Assembly (NCBI GenBank): GCA_031553005.1
Contig: JAVBMA010000019.1
Location: forward strand, 1 to 12,095
From: RGIG9379 sp031553005
GTDB lineage: Bacteria > Bacteroidota > Bacteroidia > Bacteroidales > Paludibacteraceae
DNA length: 12,095 nt
Reading direction: 5' to 3'
Part shown: positions 7,208 through 12,095 of the stretch, one piece after another
How positions within the stretch are numbered: position 1 is the first letter of the stretch
How the letters are laid out: each line of letters begins with the position of its first letter
Position numbers and translations under genes: made by a program
The notes under the pieces: generated by a model
What the model was told of the DNA's origin: nothing
The model's database searches: none
Seen by the model: the letters and a program-made list of their open reading frames with translations, nothing else

Positions 7208-7278
7208 CTACCATTCTTGACTTTTTTCTTTTGTTTTAAATCGCATGGCAGCAGGAGGAACGTCCGTTAATTGTTAAA

Positions 7279-8034
7279 TCATTCAAGCATATAAAATTCT
7301 ACTTTATTTAAAGAAATATTTAATACATATATTTTGCTTACTCTATCTCCACTAACACTACCGATAAATACTTTTAGATTAGGATCACCCGATTCTGTAT
7401 ATAAATCATCGTCAGTCGGATTTTTAGATGTTGGCAAAAAACTACCCAAGTATTCTATATTACTAAAAGAATTATCCGTAAGAAATGCCCGAGATCTATC
7501 AAAATAATTGAACCACAAAGATTTATCACGAAGATAACAAGACAAATAATTATTACTTGCTCTTAAAGAATTGTATCCCGGTGCCGTAATATCATTTGCA
7601 TAAATTGTTCCTCCTTTATATTCATAAGTAATTAGTTTCGTATCAACATCATATAATTTATTTCCATCATTTACCAAATTATTTCCATAAAGTTCATAAG
7701 TAGGCGTACTGCTTTTCAATAATGCTCTTGTAGAATAAGAATAGACAGATATTTTATCTTTAGATACCAACATAATCTCTTGTTTATTTTTTACCCAAAA
7801 GTAAAAGTAAAAATGTCCATTTGTAGAAACGGGAATAGAATACTTCAATACTCCATTTTTCGAATAACCTCTTAAATAATCAAAATCTAAGACCAAAACA
7901 TAAGTATCATCTGCATACACTTTCATCGCACCATTGAAAGTTATGGATGAAAAATAATTAGTAACTGCAACCCCATTGCTTTTTGTCATTAATATCTTTT
8001 TTCCATCACCGGAAACAAGGTAACAAGGTAACAA
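7279..8034 (-). CDS. Main body of a frameshifted secreted protein (unknown function)
   Basis: This 251-codon frame carries no signal peptide of its own; it is the downstream part of a gene whose 5' end is at 7989-8177. Removing one 8-bp unit of the tandem duplication at 8015-8035 joins the frames as NDTCYLVSGDGKKILMTKSNG and gives a 296-aa secreted protein. The sequence is rich in beta strands and aromatics with many short G/N/D turns, loosely like a beta-propeller, but no family is recognised. Its early part (KKILMTKSNG, then YADDTYVLVL) is paralogous to residues 97-136 of the neighbouring 8252-8890 gene. The DNA is very AT-rich. As it stands the body would be made only by internal initiation at 8034 or by reversion of the repeat. 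Confidence 0.7.
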   Translation of the reverse strand: MLPCYLVSGDGKKILMTKSNGVAVTNYFSSITFNGAMKVYADDTYVLVLDFDYLRGYSKNGVLKYSIPVSTNGHFYFYFWVKNKQEIMLVSKDKISVYSYSTRALLKSSTPTYELYGNNLVNDGNKLYDVDTKLITYEYKGGTIYANDITAPGYNSLRASNNYLSCYLRDKSLWFNYFDRSRAFLTDNSFSNIEYLGSFLPTSKNPTDDDLYTESGDPNLKVFIGSVSGDRVSKIYVLNISLNKVEFYMLE

Positions 8035-8177
8035 GTATCATTATAAAATGCGGCATCTCTCACATAGCCATTAATGGTTGATGACGAATAGGTTCCTTGA
8101 CTATGTAGCATTTGCCCGTATACAGTTACTGCTAATAGGGCGTATAGACTAAAAATGAATACTTTTCTCATTCTCAA
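7989..8177 (-). CDS. 5' fragment (signal peptide) of the frameshifted secreted gene
   Basis: The 62-codon frame starts at ATG 8177 with MRMRKVFIFSLYALLAVTVYG and Gln22, a signal peptide of the same kind as its neighbours. It follows the long frame's expected reading up to YNDTCYLV, then an extra TTGTTACC unit shifts it into LFPVMEKRY and a stop. The fragment overlaps the downstream frame by 46 bases. It should be read as the beginning of the 7279-8034 gene rather than as a separate small protein. A sequencing or assembly error at the repeat is the main alternative explanation. Confidence 0.65.
   Translation of the reverse strand: MRMRKVFIFSLYALLAVTVYGQMLHSQGTYSSSTINGYVRDAAFYNDTCYLVTLFPVMEKRY
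8015..8035. repeat. 8-bp tandem repeat (2.6 units) causing the frameshift
   Basis: The plus strand reads ACAAGGTA twice (8015-8022, 8023-8030) followed by ACAAG. Because 8 is not a multiple of 3, gain or loss of one unit changes the reading frame; loss of one restores a full-length secreted protein. Such tracts change length by slipped-strand mispairing, so an on/off switch is possible. Confidence 0.85.
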
Positions 8178-8195
8178 TGAAATATCGATATTTTA

Positions 8196-8226
8196 TTGAG
8201 GGGGAGACTTTGAGTCGACCTCTCAA
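8196..8226. repeat. 31-nt imperfect palindrome, member 2
   Basis: TTGAGGGGG-AGACT pairs with AGTCG-ACCTCTCAA around TTG (12 of 14 positions including one G-T). Both the length and the ACTTTGAGT centre match member 1 at 7062-7092. It lies between the stop of the 8252 gene and the start of the frameshifted gene. Confidence 0.55.
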
Positions 8227-8251
8227 ACTAATAGCTATTGAAGTTCAATAA

Positions 8252-8890
8252 TTATTTATATTTCAAAACATTATCCTTCCACCATATTCTATGAATATCC
8301 GCAGTATTTACAGAAGTGCTGTTGTTTATATATTCAACGGTATTCGATTGTAATTCCATTTCAAACGGAGTCAATATTATGGAATTAATAAACATTTTCT
8401 TGTTGAATATTAATTTTGCATTATTCTTATAGATAAGAACCACAGAAACCATTGGTGGCTGACTGGCATAAATCCATTCGGTAAAAACTAAAGCATAAGT
8501 ATCATCAGCTAACTTTTTGAATAAAAAATTACCCGTTATACCGGAAACATAAGAAGAAAGAGCAGCAAAACCATTTGAACTTTTTAAAGTAACAAGTACG
8601 GTTTCTCCTCTACAGATATGAATAACATTAGCAAAACCGGGTTCATCTTGATATCCGATAAATTTATGGAGTTTTAAATTAAAATCTCCATAAGTCGCAT
8701 TCATACCAGTTAAGTTAACTCTCGAATATGAAGGAAGTTCTGTTGCAGTTGTTTCGGAGTAAAAAGATTCTACAAAACTACTGTTTACATTGATTGTACT
8801 TGCTCCTATAATAGAATAGATTGCGGTTTCAGTCTGAGCATAAACTGCAACACTATATATCAAGCTAATAAATAAAATTTTTATTCTCAT
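8252..8890 (-). CDS. Small secreted protein, paralogue of the frameshifted gene product
   Basis: This 212-aa protein has a signal peptide (MRIKILFISLIYSVAVYA, mature end at Gln19). No known domain is recognised. Residues 97-136 (ETVLVTLKSSNGF ... LADDTYALVF) align with the KKILMTKSNGV ... YADDTYVLVL part of the next gene downstream, so the two arose by duplication; this one lacks the longer C-terminal half. The mature protein alternates hydrophobic strands and polar turns and has a single Cys (93). It ends WWKDNVLKYK. It sits in the run of four small secreted genes behind the effector-like lipoprotein, 95 bp after the lipocalin-like gene, with a palindrome in that gap. A role as an immunity or adaptor protein is inference from position only. 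Confidence 0.75.
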   Translation of the reverse strand: MRIKILFISLIYSVAVYAQTETAIYSIIGASTINVNSSFVESFYSETTATELPSYSRVNLTGMNATYGDFNLKLHKFIGYQDEPGFANVIHICRGETVLVTLKSSNGFAALSSYVSGITGNFLFKKLADDTYALVFTEWIYASQPPMVSVVLIYKNNAKLIFNKKMFINSIILTPFEMELQSNTVEYINNSTSVNTADIHRIWWKDNVLKYK

Positions 8891-8941
8891 TGTTATTTAC
8901 CGGAACTGTTTACGGGATTTCAACTCCCTCTGACTACATCA

Positions 8942-8972
8942 TTCAACGGATGACTTAAAATCACCCGGTGAA
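8942..8972. repeat. 31-nt imperfect palindrome, member 3
   Basis: TTCA-CGG-TGA arms pair with TCA-CCG-TGAA (10 of 12 positions) around CTTAAAA. It has the same 31-nt length and an A/T-rich ACTT centre as members 1 and 2, but a diverged stem sequence. It lies between the lipocalin-like gene and the 8252-8890 gene. Confidence 0.45.
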
Positions 8973-8985
8973 TAAACCTGCATAT

Positions 8986-9423
8986 TTACGGCACAGCTTT
9001 AAATGTCGAAATAATGGGACTATTTTCTACAGATTTTATTTTAAACTCCGTAACATCCAATTTTAATATTTCAAATACAGAGATTTTTAGCATTTCATGT
9101 GTCCCTTTTACCACTAAATACCTCCCATTCTGATTTTTTCCAACCTTGGAATCATCAAACTCCGTTTCAATGTTATCACTTAGATAAAAAGATTGATCTA
9201 ATGTTCCATATTCTCCTCCAATACGACCATAAAGGATAGTTGTTTGTATGCAGCAACTGTATTTTGTTTTAACGGAAGTGCTGTTATCATATCCTGCCGG
9301 ATATTGGTATTCCCATGTCTTTGCCATCAATTTATCCAATGTGGAACTCTGTCCATAAGCACTACTTGTAATAATAATTAGTATTACAAGTAGCGCTGTA
9401 ATGTATAATAATCTTCTTTTCAT
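8986..9423 (-). CDS. Small secreted lipocalin-like protein
   Basis: This 145-aa protein has a signal peptide (hydrophobic 6-20, SAYG then Gln25). After LDKLMAKTWEYQYP (30-42), which resembles the opening Gly/x-x-Trp strand of small lipocalin-like domains, come strands with YLSDNIETEFDDSKVGKNQNGRYLVV (80-105; key parts YLSD, EFD and SKVGK..NGRYLV) and KISVFEILKLDVTEFKIKS (113-131). That YLSD-xFD-SKVGK-NGKYLV order is familiar from Bacteroidetes lipocalin-like secreted proteins, so a small beta-barrel is likely; ligand unknown. A vicinal Cys57-Cys58 pair is unusual. The gene is 67 bp after the 215-aa gene and the gap contains a G/C-rich hairpin. Domain call is moderate and rests on motif memory. 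Confidence 0.75.
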   Translation of the reverse strand: MKRRLLYITALLVILIIITSSAYGQSSTLDKLMAKTWEYQYPAGYDNSTSVKTKYSCCIQTTILYGRIGGEYGTLDQSFYLSDNIETEFDDSKVGKNQNGRYLVVKGTHEMLKISVFEILKLDVTEFKIKSVENSPIISTFKAVP

Positions 9424-9452
9424 TTCTAATTATTATTACACGTCATAATCCC

Positions 9453-9476
9453 ATTGTGAGGGGGTGCCCCCCCAAT
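9453..9476. repeat. G5/C7 hairpin in the gap before the lipocalin-like gene
   Basis: ATTG and CAAT flank GGGGG and CCCCCCC with a very short centre (TG), giving an imperfect stem with a TGA bulge. It lies between the 215-aa and lipocalin-like genes. No T-run follows on the minus strand. It is probably related in role to the 31-nt palindromes, although its sequence differs. Confidence 0.4.
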
Positions 9477-9489
9477 ATGATATACAGAA

Positions 9490-9548
9490 ATTAATATTGC
9501 CAAACATTTACTCCGGGATTGGACAAGAGCTCTTTGGTAAAGGTTTTC
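9490..9548. repeat. Direct repeat, right copy (59 bp)
   Basis: The 3' end of the intact 215-aa gene, repeated at 7099-7157 with four mismatches in the same orientation. It marks the right border of the three-gene cassette. Confidence 0.85.
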
Positions 9549-10138
9549 GTTGATGATGTGCTGCCGGTTATACTGAAAAACTTACCGTCTTTGATGCCAT
9601 AAGTAACGGTTTCGACATAGCCCTGAAAACTGGTAACATTGTCAAACGACAAGGATGTAGAAGAGCTTGGCTTTACCTGCGAAACATAGATCGTACTGCC
9701 GTTTTCGGTAATACGGTATTGCTTCACGGTGATATCAGCAACTGTAACTAATCCTTCTAATGTACTTAATACATTTCCTTCTTTATCGACTACACATAAA
9801 ACATCTGTTCGCCATTCGGTTGCACCACCAAAAGAAACTACAACAATATAATAGCCACTCGGTAATAAGAATTTACGAAAAGAAGCTCCTTCTTGATCTT
9901 CATCTGCTATATAGTATTTTGTCAACTGAACATTCTCATACAATTTTTCGGGAATTACTTTATTGCTGTTGTCTATTGCATAACTATTAGACCAAGCTGA
10001 TGTCTTTGTCGCATCAAATGGGAGCTTATCGGTTGGAGCCAACTCTAAAACTCTTTTCATTGGTAACTGAGCAAAAGTTGTTTTAGCAGCCAGTAATAAT
10101 CCTGCTAAAAGGAATGTTTTTAAAATAATTGTTCTCAT
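9491..10138 (-). CDS. Small secreted protein directly after the effector-like lipoprotein; immunity candidate
   Basis: This 215-aa protein has a signal peptide (MRTIILKTFLLAGLLLAAKTTFA, Gln24 first). No family is recognised. The mature part is beta-rich: LLPSGYYIVVVSFGG (92-106), DVLCVVDKEGNVLSTLEG, KQYRITENGSTIYVSQ and a C-terminal KTFTKELLSNPGVNVWQY. The start lies only 4 bp after the stop of the lipoprotein gene, so translation is probably coupled and the two products likely work together. If the lipoprotein C-terminus is a toxin acting in the periplasm, an exported partner in this position would be the expected immunity protein; that is inference. The 5' half is AT-rich like the lipoprotein's C-terminal domain, while the 3' half is more GC-rich and its last codons are duplicated at 7099-7157. 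It could equally be an inhibitor or a binding partner. Confidence 0.8.
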   Translation of the reverse strand: MRTIILKTFLLAGLLLAAKTTFAQLPMKRVLELAPTDKLPFDATKTSAWSNSYAIDNSNKVIPEKLYENVQLTKYYIADEDQEGASFRKFLLPSGYYIVVVSFGGATEWRTDVLCVVDKEGNVLSTLEGLVTVADITVKQYRITENGSTIYVSQVKPSSSTSLSFDNVTSFQGYVETVTYGIKDGKFFSITGSTSSTKTFTKELLSNPGVNVWQY

Positions 10139-10142
10139 TGAA

Positions 10143-11621
10143 TTATTTATTTGGTCTGATTTGAGTTAAAGTATATTTCTTCTTATTATGTGTATGTGTT
10201 TCTTTACTTGTAAAAGTACCGTCATTTGAATCATAATATAACCGTAAATTATCATTTGTTGCCCCTGTTGCATTACTTGCTCCTTTAGCAGTTTCTATAT
10301 AATTGAAATAATATTGACCTTTTACAGAATCATATCCTCTTCCAATTATTACAATGAAATGATCAATTGTACCATCATTTCTTTTTAATCCTATTGTATG
10401 GTTAACCCCTCCTATTATAGGTTTATTTGCATCAATATGTTCATTTAATGTCTTAAAAATAGCATTAGCATCACCTGTTTTTATTAATAATCCATTCTTT
10501 TCTTCAAAAAATGTTATTCTTGATGATTCTATAATTGCGTTATTACCAAGAAGAATCCTCATTACTTTATCTGTAACACATTTGCAATCACATTTCCCAT
10601 CAGGGTGCTTAGCATTTTGGTATCCGGGATACTTTGTTTTATCAAAAACAATCTTCTTCGTTGTTTTTGAAGGATTTGAGCTAGTCGTTATTGAAGTATT
10701 TGTATTAATTGTTGTCGATGTATTATTACTACTTTTGGATCCATATCCGGAAGGAGCAGTTCCCGACGTTCCACTTGATCCCGTATATAAATTCGGTTCA
10801 GTATAGGCATACGGGCTTGTATATGGACTTGTATACGAGAATGGCGTGAATGATGAAGAGGAAGATGGGGGAGAATAGCTTCCATAAACAACCACTTCAC
10901 TCAAAAAACCACAATCATATATTTCACTTTTATTCATTGCCCTTTTCCGTGCCTTAATCTGTTTGATTCCTATTAGTGTGGTTATTTCTTCTTCCAATTG
11001 TTCTGTATTATCATTTGTCCACCACCAGGAAGCTGCGGCATAACGCTCTCCATTCTTGTAACGTCCCGCCGCAACAGGATAATTATTACTTCCCAATATA
11101 GTGAAAAGTGCTGTCCCGCTAAATGTGGAATACCTGTCGCCACTATCAAACATACGGGCTGCCATATCACTGCTTTTTACAGCATGTTCCGCGTCCGGAA
11201 TAATGGTCACCAGATAACAACCGAAAGCGCCCGTTGAAGGGTCTTTCACCACAATCATCTTCTGCCCTACAGCTGTGTAATAACTCTCTTTTGAAGGTCC
11301 ATCTACGGGGTCGTAACCGGATGTGAACGAGCCTTCATAAGCTACTTCACTCACAAACGGCACATTAACACATATGCAAGAAGCATCTGCCGTTACAACA
11401 GCTTTTTTCCAATCTGGGGCGAAATTCCCCGGATATAATCCCTGCATCCGGTCGCTCAGTTCAACTACTTCCACATAGTCTTCAAAAAAACTCCGCGCTT
11501 CCTCTACTGCTGACGGTAAAGGTTGTTCCGGTCTTTTTTCCCATTCAATATTCGCCTCATCCTTGCACGAATATGCGCTCAAAAGTAAAAATAAAATTGC
11601 GAGATACCTAAAATTCCTCAT
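10143..11621 (-). CDS. Effector-like lipoprotein: family N-domain, low-complexity linker, papain-like C-domain
   Basis: This 492-aa protein has a lipobox S15-A16-Y17-S18-C19 followed by KDE, a surface-export pattern. Residues 38-235 (EARSFFEDYVEV, YPGNFAPDWKKA, KMIVVKDPSTGAF, FSGTALFT, AGRYKNGERYAA) match from memory a Bacteroidetes lipoprotein domain found before varied C-termini. CGFLSEVVVYGSY (237-249) marks the boundary. Residues 250-322 are Ser/Thr/Tyr/Pro/Asn-rich with SPYT repeats. The C-terminal domain has CDCKCVTDKVMRIL (344-357), IIGGVNHTIGL (402-412), DHFIVIIGRGY (420-430) and YYFNYIET (437-444), the order of a papain-like cysteine peptidase: candidate Cys348 (or 344/346), His421, Asn440 or Glu443. 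GC content drops abruptly within the linker. It heads the probable operon. Toxin or processing-protease roles are both open; the catalytic assignment is inference. Confidence 0.8.
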   Translation of the reverse strand: MRNFRYLAILFLLLSAYSCKDEANIEWEKRPEQPLPSAVEEARSFFEDYVEVVELSDRMQGLYPGNFAPDWKKAVVTADASCICVNVPFVSEVAYEGSFTSGYDPVDGPSKESYYTAVGQKMIVVKDPSTGAFGCYLVTIIPDAEHAVKSSDMAARMFDSGDRYSTFSGTALFTILGSNNYPVAAGRYKNGERYAAASWWWTNDNTEQLEEEITTLIGIKQIKARKRAMNKSEIYDCGFLSEVVVYGSYSPPSSSSSFTPFSYTSPYTSPYAYTEPNLYTGSSGTSGTAPSGYGSKSSNNTSTTINTNTSITTSSNPSKTTKKIVFDKTKYPGYQNAKHPDGKCDCKCVTDKVMRILLGNNAIIESSRITFFEEKNGLLIKTGDANAIFKTLNEHIDANKPIIGGVNHTIGLKRNDGTIDHFIVIIGRGYDSVKGQYYFNYIETAKGASNATGATNDNLRLYYDSNDGTFTSKETHTHNKKKYTLTQIRPNK

Positions 11622-11666
11622 ACATAGTTTTGTTTTATATTATTTTATATAAATAAATTATCGGGG

Positions 11667-11700
11667 CAAATATATAAAAAAAATAATAATATTACCCAAA
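11667..11700 (-). promoter_or_regulatory. Bacteroides-type promoter for the lipoprotein operon
   Basis: On the minus strand TATATTTG (11674-11667) fits the -7 consensus TAnnTTTG, and TTTG (11700-11697) lies 22 bases upstream as a -33 box. Initiation just downstream would leave an AT-rich leader of about 40 nt before ATG 11621. No comparable box was found before the four following genes, which suggests one transcript from here. Confidence 0.5.
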
Positions 11701-11969
11701 AGACACTTTTAGTTAGATAATGAAATACAGCATTTTAGCTCAAAAATACGAACTGCGGGCAGATTATGAACGCACCATAAACACAAAAAGTACACGCTAA
11801 AGCATTTTATATATAAATAATACAAATTATATATTTTAATAATCTTAATTATCAATAACATATATTAATATAAAACCACTAAGAAAATAATTTCAAGTCA
11901 CCACTTTAAAGATCAAAAGCAAAATCTTAAATGCCTGCCGGAAAAAGTACCGCAAACTCTACATGCTAA
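11701..11969. other. AT-rich intergenic stretch with no recognised gene
   Basis: No credible frame, RNA or repeat is visible on either strand. The stretch is strongly AT-rich around 11805-11890, with short ATATA runs. CACAAAAAGTACAC near 11781-11794 vaguely recalls the MITE-like element's CACAAAGTACAC but is too short to count as a copy. Confidence 0.5.
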
Positions 11970-12088
11970 GATTCCTCACTACGTTCGGAATGACACCTTG
12001 ATGGTTTTATAAAGCCGCCGCTTCCCCTCCTATATCCTAACCCTTAGATACCGGTCATTCCGAACGCAACAAAGCGGAGCGAGGAATC
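11970..12088. repeat. Inverted-repeat pair (ATTCCTC...TTCGGAATGAC type)
   Basis: GATTCCTC-(ACTAC)-GTTCGGAATGAC at 11970-11994 faces its inverse at 12054-12088, where GTCATTCCGAACG and GAGGAATC are separated by about 14 extra bases. About 60 bp of non-coding DNA lies between the arms. Such GTCATTCCGAAC...GAGGAATC palindromes are, from memory, widely dispersed between genes in Bacteroidetes and other bacteria. Confidence 0.6.
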
Positions 12089-12095
12089 CCTCTAA

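Noticed and set aside
7076..7270. 64-codon plus-strand frame
   Set aside because: It reads antisense through the remnant gene end and low-complexity T-rich DNA; no family features or start signals.
10582..11237. Short frames on both strands within the lipoprotein gene
   Set aside because: They arise from the repetitive Ser/Thr/Tyr/Pro linker and the N-domain read in other frames; no independent support.

Overview
The window looks like a chromosomal accessory region of a Bacteroidales bacterium (Bacteroides/Parabacteroides-like). The evidence is AT-rich intergenic DNA, a promoter match to the Bacteroides TAnnTTTG -7 box, lipoproteins with a Cys-Lys/Ser-Asp/Glu N-terminus, and signal peptides that all end in A/G followed by Gln (the Bacteroidetes 'Q-rule'). 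Every convincing gene is on the minus strand, so the region reads from right to left. No rRNA, tRNA, CRISPR array or transposase gene was seen.

Right block (11621 down to 7100). A Bacteroides-type promoter precedes a 492-aa lipoprotein. It has a family-type N-terminal domain, a Ser/Thr/Tyr/Pro linker and a C-terminal domain resembling a papain-like cysteine peptidase. Four bases later comes a signal-peptide protein (215 aa). Three more small secreted genes follow: a lipocalin-like protein, then two paralogues of unknown function, the second broken by an 8-bp tandem duplication. The block ends in a degenerate copy of the 3' end of the 215-aa gene. Base composition switches sharply inside the lipoprotein linker, and 59-bp direct repeats flank the three-gene cassette. 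This is the layout of an effector with a swappable C-terminus followed by immunity-like or orphan genes. It is the best candidate here for an undescribed system, and it remains a hypothesis.

Middle block (7049 down to 4259). A secreted gluzincin metallopeptidase fused to a LytM/M23-like domain lacking its catalytic histidines sits between two inverted copies of a ~150-bp MITE-like element. Beyond it is a clostripain-like (C11) lipoprotein peptidase with both catalytic residues visible.

Left block (4258 down to 1). Two non-coding repeat elements fill about 0.7 kb. Then come an O-antigen-ligase-like membrane protein with a TPR-like tail, a two-TM PH-domain protein and a secreted LamG-domain protein cut off by the window edge.

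Overall this is a cell-envelope and secretion region with two peptidases, one peptidase-like effector candidate, several secreted orphans, and unusually dense small palindromic or MITE-like elements between the genes.
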